From contig NZ_LMGZ01000012.1 in the NCBI RefSeq assembly GCF_001427605.1, forward strand, positions 63,071 to 127,070: a stretch of 64,000 nucleotides of DNA. Direction: 5' to 3'. The stretch is from Devosia sp. Root635. Its GTDB lineage: Bacteria > Pseudomonadota > Alphaproteobacteria > Rhizobiales > Devosiaceae. Position numbers and translations under genes: made by a program. Positions 36,489-45,078 of the stretch are shown here, one piece after another. How positions within the stretch are numbered: position 1 is the stretch's first letter; every line of letters starts with the position of its first letter. Below the pieces are notes generated by a model. That model did no database searches. It was not told the origin of the DNA and worked only from the letters and a program-made list of their open reading frames with translations.

Positions 36489-37675
36489 TCGCCCCCCAAT
36501 ATCGTATCTATGCCTGCTTCTTTTCCTTTGCCGTGAGTACCGGCGCGCTGATGGCGCGCCTGCCCGATATCCAGACCCATCTGGGGGTCTCGGAAGGCCA
36601 GCTCGGGCTCACCATGATCGGCATGGCCATCGGCTCGCTGATCTCGCTGACCATCGGGGCGCCCCTGGTCGACAGGCTGGGCTTCCGCACCTCGGCCTTC
36701 ATTACCACGCTCGGTTCGGCCATGCTGTTTGCCGTCATCCCCTGGCTCCCCTGGGCACCGGCGGTGTTCGCCGTGCTGTTGATGGTGGGGCTGCTGGCGG
36801 GAGCGCTGGAAATCAACCTCAATGTCGAGGTCGACAGGCTCGAAACCCTGACCGGCAAACGCTACATGAACCGCGCCCATGGCTTCTGGAGCGTCGGCTT
36901 CTTCTTTACCGCGCTGTTCGGGGCGATGATCCGCCAGTCAGGCCTGTCTGCCGGGCTGCATCTGGCGATCGTCGCCACCCTTATTGTCGTGATTACGGGC
37001 TACCTGATCCATGGCGCGACCAATGCGCCGCGGACGGCGCGCAGCCAGACAGAAGCGGGCGGCCATCGCTTCGCCTTCCCCAATTGGGGCCTGTTGCCGC
37101 TCTGCCTTATCGGCTTTGCCGCGTTTCTCGTGGAGGGCGCCGGCATCGACTGGTCCGCCATCTATATGCGCAACGTCTTTGCCGTGGAGCCCTTGGTGGG
37201 CGGCATGGGCCTGACGCTCTTTGCCTTCTTCATGGCGCTGATGCGGCTGACCGCCGACCCGATCGTGGCCCGCTACGGACCGCGCAGGGTCGCCATGGTC
37301 ATGCTGGGCTTTGCCAGCCTGGGCGCCCTGCTGGTGGGCGTGGCGCCGCAGCCGGTATGGGCCCTGCTGGGCTTTGCGATGATGGGGGGCGGCTGTTCGG
37401 CAGTCTATCCGCTGGCCGTCTCGGCGGCCGCCCAGCGCACGGACAGGCCGGCGAATGTCAATGTCGCGGCCATCGGGCAGGTGAGTGTCGTGGTCTTCTT
37501 CCTGGCCCCGCCGCTGCTGGGTTTCGTTGCCGAGTTCATCGACATCCGCGCGTCCTACTTGATCTGCCTGCCGCTGCTGCTGGCCGGGCTGTGGGCATCG
37601 AGCTTTGCGCTCGGCAATCACAAGGTGGACACACCGGCGGGCCTGCCGCCCGAACCCGTTTCGCCCCATGGCTGA
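36485..37675 (+). CDS. MFS transporter (second of three related genes)
   Basis: Membrane transporter of 396 aa, clearly paralogous to the preceding one: ALMARLPDIQTHLGVSEGQL at the N-terminus, then RAHGFWSVGFF and VEGAGIDWSAIYMRNVF. It starts at ATG 36485, coupled to the first gene. An upstream open extension in this frame lies inside the first gene and was ignored. Its 3' end overlaps the mmcB start by 8 bases. Confidence 0.85.
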   Translation: MIAPQYRIYACFFSFAVSTGALMARLPDIQTHLGVSEGQLGLTMIGMAIGSLISLTIGAPLVDRLGFRTSAFITTLGSAMLFAVIPWLPWAPAVFAVLLMVGLLAGALEINLNVEVDRLETLTGKRYMNRAHGFWSVGFFFTALFGAMIRQSGLSAGLHLAIVATLIVVITGYLIHGATNAPRTARSQTEAGGHRFAFPNWGLLPLCLIGFAAFLVEGAGIDWSAIYMRNVFAVEPLVGGMGLTLFAFFMALMRLTADPIVARYGPRRVAMVMLGFASLGALLVGVAPQPVWALLGFAMMGGGCSAVYPLAVSAAAQRTDRPANVNVAAIGQVSVVVFFLAPPLLGFVAEFIDIRASYLICLPLLLAGLWASSFALGNHKVDTPAGLPPEPVSPHG

Positions 37676-38144
37676 CTTGCCGCCCCAGAACCTGCCGCCA
37701 ATCGTCGACCTGCGCCAGTCGGCAACGGCCTTGCGGGTGCAGCGCGGCGTGATGCGCCTGCTGCGCGAGACCCATGACATGGCCTGCTATGCCGAAGTGC
37801 CGCTGGCCAATGGCAGGCGGGCCGATGTGCTGGCGGTGGGGCCCAAGGGCGAGATCTGGATCGTCGAGATCAAGTCGAGCCTCATCGACTTCCAGGTCGA
37901 TCGCAAATGGCCGGAATACCGGGAATTTTCCGACAAGTTCTTCTTTGCCAAGCCGCCCGAACTGGAGGCGGAAATCTTTCCCGCCAGCGAGGGCCTGATC
38001 GTCGCCGACGGCCATGGCGGCGCCATCCTGCGCGACAGCCCAGATACGCCGCTGGCCCCGGCAAGGCGCAAGACATTGATGCTCAAGCTCGCCCGCATGG
38101 GCGCCGACCGCATCCACATCCTCATGGATCCCGGACCCAAATAG
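37668..38144 (+). CDS. mmcB: MmcB family DNA repair protein
   Basis: Protein of 158 aa of the MmcB (formerly DUF1052) family, a PD-(D/E)xK nuclease-like fold. The putative catalytic residues lie in RRADVLAVGPKGEIWIVEIK (Asp, then Glu-x-Lys). Family members in Caulobacter belong to DNA-damage and cell-cycle-regulated genes. It is embedded between the second and third MFS genes, overlapping the second by 8 bases and the third by 1 base (TAGTG), so translation of the four genes is coupled. Confidence 0.85.
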   Translation: MADLPPQNLPPIVDLRQSATALRVQRGVMRLLRETHDMACYAEVPLANGRRADVLAVGPKGEIWIVEIKSSLIDFQVDRKWPEYREFSDKFFFAKPPELEAEIFPASEGLIVADGHGGAILRDSPDTPLAPARRKTLMLKLARMGADRIHILMDPGPK

Positions 38145-39280
38145 TGACTTCCTCGCGCTGGCGCATCATCGCCGTCTTCGTCCTGCAGGCGCTCGGCATG
38201 GGCGCCATCCAGACCCGCATCCCCGATATACAATTGGCGATCGGCCTCAACGATGCCCAGCTCGGGCTGGCGCTGATGGGCCTGCCGGCGGGGGCGCTGT
38301 CGGTCTTCCTGTTTTCGAGCCACATCATCGCCCGCTTCGGCCCGCGCCGCACCGTGCTCACCTTCCTGCCGATCCAGACCATCGCGGCCAGCGCCATTGC
38401 GGTGGCGCCCGGTTTCTGGAGCATGGCCGGCCTGTTCTTCGTCATGGGCATTGGCAGCGCCGTCACCAATATCGCGATGAATGTCGAGGCCGACCGCATC
38501 GAGGCGGCCAGCGGCAGGCGGGTGATGAATACCTGCCACGGCGCCTGGAGCATCGGCTTTCTCGCTGTGGCTTTGCTCGGTTCGCCCATCCGGGGGCTGG
38601 GCATTTCGTCGGCGCTGCATATGGGCGTCGCCGCGCCGCTGGTGCTGGGGGCCATGCTGGTGGTGGTGCTGCCGATGACCGATGCGCCCGAACGCGCCCA
38701 TAGCGGCGGCAGCGGCCGCCGGCACCTGTCCTGGCCGACGCTGATGACGCTGGCGCTGGTCGCCTTCGGGCTCGGCGGCGAGCTGCTGGAAGGCGCGGCG
38801 CGCTCATGGTCGATCATTTTCCTGCGCGACAGCTTCGCCATTCCGGCCTGGCTGGAATCGCTGGCTTTGCCGGCCCTGCTCGTCATGATGGCGGTCGGCA
38901 GGCTACTCGCCGACCGGCAGATCGACCGCTTCGGCCCGGTGCGGGTGGCGCGTGTCATGAGCGCACTCGCCTTTGCCGGGCTTTGCGCCGTGGTATTTTC
39001 CAGCAATGCCGGCATGGCCCTTGCCGGCTTCGGCCTCGTGGGCCTTGGCATCTGCGTGCTTTATCCGCTGATGCTGTCGGGCGCCGCGGGCCTGGGCGAC
39101 CGGCCGGCGGCCGAGAATGTCGCGGCCATGACGCTGGTGGTGCAGATCATCAGCCTGGGCGCGCCGCTGCTGATCGGCGCGGTGGCCGAAGGCTTCGGCA
39201 TCCGCTACGCCTTCGGCATGCTGCTGCCGCTATTGGCGCTCGGCTGGGCCATGGCCGGAGTACTGGCGCCGAAGCGATAG
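38144..39280 (+). CDS. MFS transporter (third of three related genes)
   Basis: Membrane transporter of 378 aa, more distant from the first two but with the same layout: IQTRIPDIQLAIGLNDAQLG, MNTCHGAWSIGF (compare RAHGFWSVGF) and ELLEGAARSWSIIFLRD (compare VEGAGIDWSAIYMRN). The start is GTG 38144, overlapping the mmcB stop. It ends the four-gene unit; a long hairpin repeat follows. Confidence 0.84.
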   Translation: MTSSRWRIIAVFVLQALGMGAIQTRIPDIQLAIGLNDAQLGLALMGLPAGALSVFLFSSHIIARFGPRRTVLTFLPIQTIAASAIAVAPGFWSMAGLFFVMGIGSAVTNIAMNVEADRIEAASGRRVMNTCHGAWSIGFLAVALLGSPIRGLGISSALHMGVAAPLVLGAMLVVVLPMTDAPERAHSGGSGRRHLSWPTLMTLALVAFGLGGELLEGAARSWSIIFLRDSFAIPAWLESLALPALLVMMAVGRLLADRQIDRFGPVRVARVMSALAFAGLCAVVFSSNAGMALAGFGLVGLGICVLYPLMLSGAAGLGDRPAAENVAAMTLVVQIISLGAPLLIGAVAEGFGIRYAFGMLLPLLALGWAMAGVLAPKR

Positions 39281-39292
39281 CGCGGATCCGGG

Positions 39293-39417
39293 CACGCCCT
39301 CGTGGTTCGAGGCTCGCAAGGGCTCGCACCTCACCATGAGGGCTACTGGAACACCGCGCTAAAAGTAGCCCTCATGGTGAGGTGCGCTTCTTCAGCGCCT
39401 CGAACCACGAGGGCGTG
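39293..39417. repeat. Intergenic repeat family E, copy 1 (long hairpin)
   Basis: Outer perfect arms of 21 bp (39293-39313 and 39397-39417, CACGCCCTCGTGGTTCGAGG...) enclose inner perfect arms of 22 bp (39326-39347 and 39364-39385, GCACCTCACCATGAGGGCTA...). It lies between the convergent MFS and metallo-hydrolase genes, where it could act as a two-way terminator. A second copy is at 56437-56551. Confidence 0.85.
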
Positions 39418-39424
39418 GCACCGC

Positions 39425-41077
39425 CTATTCGTCAAAACTCTGGCTTTCCACCGGGGTAATCGGCGTCGCCACTGGCGGCGGGGTGGGCGCCGCGCCCAGG
39501 GTGTCGAGCTCCTTCTGCAAGGCCCGCATCACCGCCAGCTTTTCCGCTTCCGAGCCGGCCTGCAGGCGCTGGCTCAGGCGGATGGTGAAATCGGAAAAGG
39601 CATTGTGCCAGTCCGAATGGACCTGCAACGGATCGATGCGCTGGGTCGCCGGCTTTGCCTTGGCGGCGATACCGGCCGCCGTCAGCTCGAAATAGTCGTC
39701 GAGCAGCGGCAGGATGATCTGGTCGCCGGAAATGCCGGTCGCCATCAGGGCGGCGCGCAGGGCGGCGCGTTCCTCGTCTTCGCCATGGGTCAGGAAGATG
39801 GCGCCATGGGCCGGCAGGCGCTCCCTGATCCACGCCATCAGTTCGGAATGGTCGGCATGGGCCGAGTAATTGCCCATCGAGCGGATGGTGGCGCGAACAG
39901 GCACCAGCGTCGAATGGATGCGCGCCTCCTTGGCGCCGGAGAGAATGACATGTCCGAGCGTGCCGGGCGCCTGGTAGCCGACGAACAGCACGGTGGCGTT
40001 GGAGCGGATCAGGTTGTTGCGCAGGTGGTGCTTGATGCGCCCGGCGTCGCACATGCCCGAGGCGCTCATGATGATGGCGCCGCCGCGGATGGAATTGATG
40101 GCCTTGGATTCTTCCACCGACTCGATGATGCGGAAGCGCGGATCGTTGAACAGCTCGTCGGCGCCCAGTTCGACATCGTCGAACATTTTCGCATATTTGC
40201 GGTAGACGCCGGTGACCTTGCTGGCCAGCGGACTGTCGAGGAAGACCAGCCGCGGATCGATCTCGCCGGTCTTGATCAGGTAGCCGATGTCATGCAGCAG
40301 TTCCTGGCTGCGCTCGACGGCAAAGGTGGGGATGACAAGATTGCCGCCGCGCGCCAGGGCGGTATTGATCTCGGCTTTCAGCGCTTCGCGGCGCTGCACC
40401 AGCGTATAGTCCTGGCGCTCGCGCCCGCCATAGGTGCTCTCACTGAGGATATAGTCGAAGCCCGAGGGGCCCTCGGGCTCGTTGTAGAACACTTTCTCGT
40501 CCGGCCCGATATCGCCGGAGAACATCAGGCGGATGGTCTTGTCGCCGTCCTTGACCTCGACCTCGATGGAGGCCGAACCAATGATATGGCCGGCATTCCA
40601 GTAGCGCGTCCGCACGCCCGGCCCCGGGGTGATCCACTCGCCATATTGGCAGGTCTGGCGATGCTGCAATGCCTCCTCGGCATCCTCCATGCCGTAAAGC
40701 GGCCTGGCCGGTTCATCGCCGCGCCGGGCATGCTTGCGCGTCTCGCGCTCCGCCTCGCTTTCCTGGATGCCGGCGCTGTCGGGCAACAGGTATTCGAGCA
40801 GGCCAGAGGTCGGTTCGGTCATCCACATCGGCCCGCGCCAACCCTCGCGATAGAGCTTGGGCAGCAGGCCCGCGTGATCGATATGGGCGTGGGTGAGCAG
40901 CAGGAAATCGATGGTCTTGGGGTCGAAGGGCGTCGGCTTGAGGTTGAGGTCGCGAACCGACTTGTTGCCCTGGAACAGCCCGCAATCGACGAGGAACTGC
41001 CCGCCGGAATGCACAACCCTATAGCAGGAGCCGGTCACCGTACCCGCCGCGCCATGGAAATGAAGGGTGACGGTCAT
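39425..41077 (-). CDS. Metallo-beta-lactamase / beta-CASP ribonuclease-like protein
   Basis: Hydrolase of 550 aa. The MBL metal motif is LLTHAHIDHAG (residues 62-72); further ligands are in NAGHIIGSA and FSGDIGPDE. A beta-CASP insertion and the RMMBL C-terminal motif follow (IPTFAVERSQ, IIMSASGMCDAGRI, SMGNYSAHADHSEL). This architecture occurs in RNA-cleaving proteins related to CPSF73, and also in bacterial homologues of uncertain substrate. ATG 41077 has GAGGAG at 9 bases. About 75 C-terminal residues are Pro-rich and variable. Confidence 0.88.
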   Translation of the reverse strand: MTVTLHFHGAAGTVTGSCYRVVHSGGQFLVDCGLFQGNKSVRDLNLKPTPFDPKTIDFLLLTHAHIDHAGLLPKLYREGWRGPMWMTEPTSGLLEYLLPDSAGIQESEAERETRKHARRGDEPARPLYGMEDAEEALQHRQTCQYGEWITPGPGVRTRYWNAGHIIGSASIEVEVKDGDKTIRLMFSGDIGPDEKVFYNEPEGPSGFDYILSESTYGGRERQDYTLVQRREALKAEINTALARGGNLVIPTFAVERSQELLHDIGYLIKTGEIDPRLVFLDSPLASKVTGVYRKYAKMFDDVELGADELFNDPRFRIIESVEESKAINSIRGGAIIMSASGMCDAGRIKHHLRNNLIRSNATVLFVGYQAPGTLGHVILSGAKEARIHSTLVPVRATIRSMGNYSAHADHSELMAWIRERLPAHGAIFLTHGEDEERAALRAALMATGISGDQIILPLLDDYFELTAAGIAAKAKPATQRIDPLQVHSDWHNAFSDFTIRLSQRLQAGSEAEKLAVMRALQKELDTLGAAPTPPPVATPITPVESQSFDE

Positions 41078-41159
41078 GGCGGCGCTCCTCGGTTTTATGC
41101 AGTGTTGGTCGGAGACTAAGCTCAGCAGATCGCTAGAGTCGAGGTATAGGCGCGGGAAA

Positions 41160-41352
41160 CTCACCTCTCCCTGAGGGGGAGGGGGCTATCGCATATATGG
41201 GCTGGCACGACCTCACCCCGTCCACCGCGCGGCTCCTCCCCCTCGACGGGGGAGGTTGGGAGGGGGTGACGGTTGGTCCGTATATCGGGGCCAAACACCC
41301 CCCACCCTTGATCCCTCCCCGCAAAGGGGGAGGGAGACGACTGAAACATTGC
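41160..41352. repeat. Intergenic repeat family F, copy 2
   Basis: An uninterrupted copy of the element at 31965-32168, with palindromic ends CCTCTCCCTGAGGGGGAGGG and CCCTCCCCGCAAAGGGGGAG. It fills most of the 341-base gap 41078-41418 between the convergent-free pair of minus-strand genes; no other feature is seen there. Confidence 0.82.
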
Positions 41353-41418
41353 GGCCTGCCCGTTTTCATAGCCTTGCCTGAGGGGCGAGGAGTCGCAGGG
41401 CACCTGAAGCTCATGGCA

Positions 41419-41979
41419 TCAGCGTGGCGCGCGCTTGGCGAGGATCCGCTGCAGGGTCCGCCGGTGCATGTTGAGCCGGCGCGCGGTTTCCGACACGTTG
41501 CGGTCGCACAGCTCATAGACGCGCTGGATATGTTCCCAGCGCACCCGGTCGGCCGACATCGGGTTTTCCGGCGGCTCGGGCTTGTCCTCGCCGGTGGCCA
41601 GCAGGGCGTTGATGACATCGTCGGCATCGGCGGGCTTGCTGAGATAGTCCACCGCGCCGAGCTTCACCGCCGTTACCGCCGTGGCGATATTGCCATAGCC
41701 GGTCAGCACCACGGCGCGCGCATCGGGGCGGCGCGTATGGAGCGCCGAGACCACGTCGAGACCGTTGCCATCCTCAAGCCGCAGGTCGACCACCGCATAG
41801 GCCGGCGGCTTTTCGGCGACGGCAGCCAGCCCGTCGGCGACCGAACCGGCTATGCGGACATCGAAGCCCCGCCGCGCCATGGCGCGCTCAAGGCGCGAAA
41901 GGAAAGCCGCGTCATCATCGACAAGCAGCAGGCTGGGGTCAGTGGCCAGGAGATCTTCGATCGTGCTCATGGGTGTCAT
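41419..41979 (-). CDS. regA: ActR/RegA-type redox response regulator
   Basis: Regulator of 186 aa: receiver (LLVDDDAAF, phospho-acceptor Asp in AVVDLRLEDGNG, Lys in YLSKPAD) joined by a Pro-rich linker (KPEPPENPMSADRVRWEHIQ) to a Fis-type HTH (NVSETARRLNMHRRTLQRIL). This is the RegA/ActR/PrrA layout that controls redox-dependent genes such as those for respiration and nitrogen or carbon fixation. The start could be 41979 or 41970; neither has a strong ribosome site. The RegB-type kinase gene is 39 bases upstream in the same direction. Confidence 0.92.
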   Translation of the reverse strand: MTPMSTIEDLLATDPSLLLVDDDAAFLSRLERAMARRGFDVRIAGSVADGLAAVAEKPPAYAVVDLRLEDGNGLDVVSALHTRRPDARAVVLTGYGNIATAVTAVKLGAVDYLSKPADADDVINALLATGEDKPEPPENPMSADRVRWEHIQRVYELCDRNVSETARRLNMHRRTLQRILAKRAPR

Positions 41980-42018
41980 TTACGGGTTTGGCGCGAAAAG
42001 GTCAAAATGTGGCTGCAG

Positions 42019-43335
42019 CTAACCCTCCGCCTCCACCGCATTCCGCGGCCAGACGATCCGCACCCGCGCATGGCCCTCGGCCGCGATATTCTCGAAAGCC
42101 AGCCTTCCGCCGGTGCGCTCCAGCAGCGTCTTGGCGATGAATACGCCCAGCCCCAGCCCGCCGGGCTTGTTGGCGTCAGGGCCCTGCGGGTCGCGCGGGC
42201 GGCTGGTGAGGTAGGGCTCGCCCAGCCGGGCGATCAGTTCGGGGGCAAAGCCGGGCCCGTCATCGGTGATCGAGACCGAGACCGCATCGCGATCCCAGGC
42301 CGCCTCGACCCGCACCGTGCCGCGAGCGAAATCGGCGGCGTTCTCGATGAGATTGCCCAGCCCATAGAGCAGGCCGACGCTGCGCTGGAAGACCGGCGCC
42401 GGCCCGGCGGCCTGTTCGTAATAGAACAATATCGCCTTGCCGCGCCCCTCATGCGGCCGCGCCACTTCGGCCAGCAGGTCGGTCAGCGGCACGGCTGCAA
42501 AGGGATCGCCGCCATCGCTGCCCAGATTCCTGAGCTTGGCGAGGATTGCCCGACAGCGCGCCGCCTGCTCGATGATGAGTTCCACATCGTCGGCCAGGTC
42601 ACTGCCCGGCTCGGCCTCGACGCGCATTTCCTTGGCGGCCAGGGCAATGGTGGAGAGCGGGGTGCCCAGTTCATGTGCGGCGGCGGCGGCCATGCCGTCC
42701 AGCGCCGACAGCTGTTCCTTGCGCGACAAAGCCAGTTCGGTTGCCGCCAGGGCGTCGGCGATCTGGCGGGCGTCATGGGCCACGCGGTTGGTATAGGCGG
42801 AGATGAATACCACGCCGCAGACGATGGAAACCCAGATGCCGATGACATAGATGCGGTTGAAGACGATGCGCTCGCCCGGCGCCCAGGGCAGCGGCAGGTG
42901 CCAGACCGAAAGCACCGAAGCGATCACCGCCGCCAAAAGCGCGATGAGGAAGGTCGCCCGCTGCGGCAGCGTCGTCGCCGACACCGAAACCGGGGCCAGC
43001 AGCAGCAGCGAGAACGGGTTCTGCAGCCCGCCGGTCAGCGCCAGCAACCCCCCGAGCTGCAACAGGTCGAACGCCACCTGGCTGGCCGCCGAGAGCGAGC
43101 TGGGCCGATGCGATACGCCCAGCTTCAGCACCAGCCACAGATTGACCGCGGCAGAAAGCCCGATCAGCACGAAACATTCGAGCAACGGCAACGGAAAGCC
43201 GAGCCCAAAGGCCACGAACAGCACGCCGATGGCCTGGCCACCCACCGCCAGCCAGCGCAACAGCACCAGGGTTTGCAGGCGCAAAGGCCGCCAGGTCGAG
43301 GGCAGAGGCAGGCCATCGGCCTGGGTCATGGTCAT
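42019..43335 (-). CDS. regB: ActS/RegB-type redox sensor histidine kinase
   Basis: Membrane kinase of 438 aa with six membrane segments in the first 190 residues. The quinone-linked heptapeptide is present as GGLQNPF (in ALTGGLQNPFSLLLLAP). The H-box is AAAHELGTPLSTIA, and the redox-active Cys has a counterpart in EQAARCRAIL. ATP-binding motifs: NLIENAADFA, DDGPGF, GLGLGVFIAK. It pairs with the RegA-type regulator encoded downstream. ATG 43335 follows AAAGGG at about 8 bases. Confidence 0.92.
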   Translation of the reverse strand: MTMTQADGLPLPSTWRPLRLQTLVLLRWLAVGGQAIGVLFVAFGLGFPLPLLECFVLIGLSAAVNLWLVLKLGVSHRPSSLSAASQVAFDLLQLGGLLALTGGLQNPFSLLLLAPVSVSATTLPQRATFLIALLAAVIASVLSVWHLPLPWAPGERIVFNRIYVIGIWVSIVCGVVFISAYTNRVAHDARQIADALAATELALSRKEQLSALDGMAAAAAHELGTPLSTIALAAKEMRVEAEPGSDLADDVELIIEQAARCRAILAKLRNLGSDGGDPFAAVPLTDLLAEVARPHEGRGKAILFYYEQAAGPAPVFQRSVGLLYGLGNLIENAADFARGTVRVEAAWDRDAVSVSITDDGPGFAPELIARLGEPYLTSRPRDPQGPDANKPGGLGLGVFIAKTLLERTGGRLAFENIAAEGHARVRIVWPRNAVEAEG

Positions 43336-43480
43336 ATCGGGCCCTTTCGGGGCATAAACCGGTCGCCCCATAGTGAGGCAAAAACTTCATTTCAAGGCCC
43401 AAAAATCCATGGGCACAGCATTGATCCCGCCCCGGCACGGGCCACGTAAGGGTCATCGTGACTGGGAGAATGAAACCGAA

Positions 43481-43966
43481 ATGACCACAGCAATCATCAA
43501 ACCTCAATGGTCCCCGCTGACCATCGCCCTCATGGTTTTGGGCTTTATCGTGTTCTGGCCGCTTGGCCTTGCCGTCCTGGGCTACATCCTGTGGGGTGAA
43601 AAGTTCGGCGGCAGCCAGGAAAAGGCCCAGGCCTACTGGAACAAGGGCCGCGACTGGTGCGCCCCCAACCGCCACCGTCACCACGGCTGGCACAACCATC
43701 GGAGCTACGGCATGAACTCGAGCGGCAATGCGGCCTTTGACGACTATCGCGCCGAACAGCTCAAGCGCCTCGAAGAAGAACGCGCCCGCCTCGACGCCGA
43801 GATCGAAGCCTTCCACGAATACATGGCCAATCTCAACAAGGCCAAGGATCGCGAAGAGTTCGATCGCTTCATGAACGAACGCCGCGGTTCCCGCCAGGGC
43901 TACGACCAGCCCAAGCCGGACAATGGCGACCAGAACAACAATGGCTGGGGCAACAATAACGGCTGA
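43481..43966 (+). CDS. DUF2852 family protein
   Basis: Protein of 161 aa: one or two N-terminal membrane segments (SPLTIALMVLGFIVFWPLGL, then AVLGYILWGEKFGG), a His/Arg-rich stretch, a charged coiled coil (AEQLKRLEEERARLDAEIEA) and an Asn/Gly-rich tail. This is the DUF2852 layout common in Rhizobiales. Its function is unknown. It is divergent from the redox kinase and is followed by a clear terminator. Confidence 0.85.
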   Translation: MTTAIIKPQWSPLTIALMVLGFIVFWPLGLAVLGYILWGEKFGGSQEKAQAYWNKGRDWCAPNRHRHHGWHNHRSYGMNSSGNAAFDDYRAEQLKRLEEERARLDAEIEAFHEYMANLNKAKDREEFDRFMNERRGSRQGYDQPKPDNGDQNNNGWGNNNG

Positions 43967-44016
43967 CCCCGGCCAACGACCTCCCTCCCCAAGCCGGTCG
44001 TTCCCAACGACTGAAC

Positions 44017-44045
44017 TGGCGCCCTCGCAAGGGGCGCCATTTTTT
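44017..44045 (+). terminator. Rho-independent terminator after the DUF2852 gene
   Basis: Stem TGGCGCCC (44017-44024) and GGGCGCCA (44032-44039) with a seven-base loop, followed by six T. Confidence 0.88.
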
Positions 44046-44083
44046 GTTGGGGATGTCCGCTCACATTTCGTCCAGCCGCCGGC

Positions 44084-44236
44084 TCTCCTTCTCCCCTTGT
44101 GGGAGAAGGTGCCCGAAGGGCGGATGAGGGGGCGCCATGCCCTCCAAAGCACCGAGGCATAGGCGAGCGCAGCACCCCTCACCCGGTTTTCCGCTGAACG
44201 CGGAAAACCACCCTCTCCCACAAGGGGCGAGGGGTA
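44084..44236. repeat. Intergenic repeat family C, copy 2
   Basis: About 150 bp bounded by the palindromes CCTTCTCCCCTTGTGGGAGA (from 44087) and CCCTCTCCCACAAGGGGCGA (to about 44234), with GGCGGATGAGGGGGCGCC and CACCCCTCACCCGG inside. It shows the same overall plan as 17313-17446 but is diverged. Together with the terminator it accounts for the gene-free stretch 43967-44303. Confidence 0.7.
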
Positions 44237-44303
44237 GTTCGGTGGCTGGGGGAGTCACCGACACAAAATCCCGCTATTATCGCCCTGCGATTCCCGAGCT
44301 GTC

Positions 44304-45041
44304 ATGAACCTCTTCTTCCGCGCCAAGCCCAGCATTCCCAGCCGCACCGTCATCGAGATCGATGGCGCGCCGGTCACGGTCACCGTGCGCGTCAATGCGC
44401 GGGCGCGGAGCTATCGGCTCTCCATTCCCCATAGCGGCGGGCCGCTGCTCACCCTGCCGCAACATGGCAAGTGGAGCGAGGCCGAAGCCTTCCTGCAGCG
44501 CCACCACAACTGGCTGGCCGCGCGCATTCGCCGGGCACCGCAAGCCACCAGCTTTTCCGATGGCGGCACGGTGCCGTTGCGCGGCGTCGATCATCGCATC
44601 GTCGGCACCGGCAAGCTGCGCGGCCGCGTGGAAGTGGCCGAGGACGATGGCGCGCCGGTGCTGCTGGTGCCGGGCGATCCGGCGCATCAGGCGCGGCGGC
44701 TGACCGACTGGCTCAAGGACGAAGCACAAGCCGATCTCGCGGCCCGCACCGCCATTCATGCGGCCCGGCTTGGCGTCACGGTCAAATCGGTCAGGATGCG
44801 CAGCCAGTCGAGCCGCTGGGGTTCCTGCTCGTCATCGGGCAATATCAACTACAATTGGCGCCTGGTGCTGGCGCCGCCCTTTGTGCTCGACTATGTCGCC
44901 GCTCACGAGGTCGCCCATCTGGTCGAAATGAACCATTCCGCCGCCTTCTGGGCCACGGTCAAGCGCACCCTGCCCGACATGGAAAAGGGCCGCGCCTGGC
45001 TCAAGGCGCATGGGCGGCAATTGATGGCGCATGGGGGATAG
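44304..45041 (+). CDS. YgjP-type zinc metallopeptidase
   Basis: Protein of 245 aa with the YgjP/WLM-like signature: SRWGSCSSSGNINYNWRLVL followed by VLDYVAAHEVAHLVEMNHS (zinc-binding HEVAH and the later His) and FWATVKRTLPD. No signal peptide, so it is cytoplasmic. The physiological substrate of this family is not established. The gene is convergent with the PBP1A gene, with a palindrome between them. Confidence 0.85.
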   Translation: MNLFFRAKPSIPSRTVIEIDGAPVTVTVRVNARARSYRLSIPHSGGPLLTLPQHGKWSEAEAFLQRHHNWLAARIRRAPQATSFSDGGTVPLRGVDHRIVGTGKLRGRVEVAEDDGAPVLLVPGDPAHQARRLTDWLKDEAQADLAARTAIHAARLGVTVKSVRMRSQSSRWGSCSSSGNINYNWRLVLAPPFVLDYVAAHEVAHLVEMNHSAAFWATVKRTLPDMEKGRAWLKAHGRQLMAHGG

Positions 45042-45044
45042 GGC

Positions 45045-45073
45045 TTCACCTCTCCCTTCAGGGGAGAGGTGAA
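45045..45073. terminator. Palindrome between convergent genes
   Basis: TTCACCTCTCCC (45045-45056) pairs with GGGAGAGGTGAA (45062-45073). It resembles the simple core of repeat family B and lies exactly between two gene ends, so it may act as a two-way terminator. Confidence 0.55.
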
Positions 45074-45078
45074 GTATC

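Noticed and set aside
39297..39340. tRNA-like GGTTCGAGGC segment
   Set aside because: It belongs to the family E hairpin; no cloverleaf or anticodon arm can be drawn.
41197..43449. A 750-codon plus-strand frame opposite the RegA/RegB pair
   Set aside because: Shadow frame; it also runs through an intergenic repeat, which argues against a real gene.
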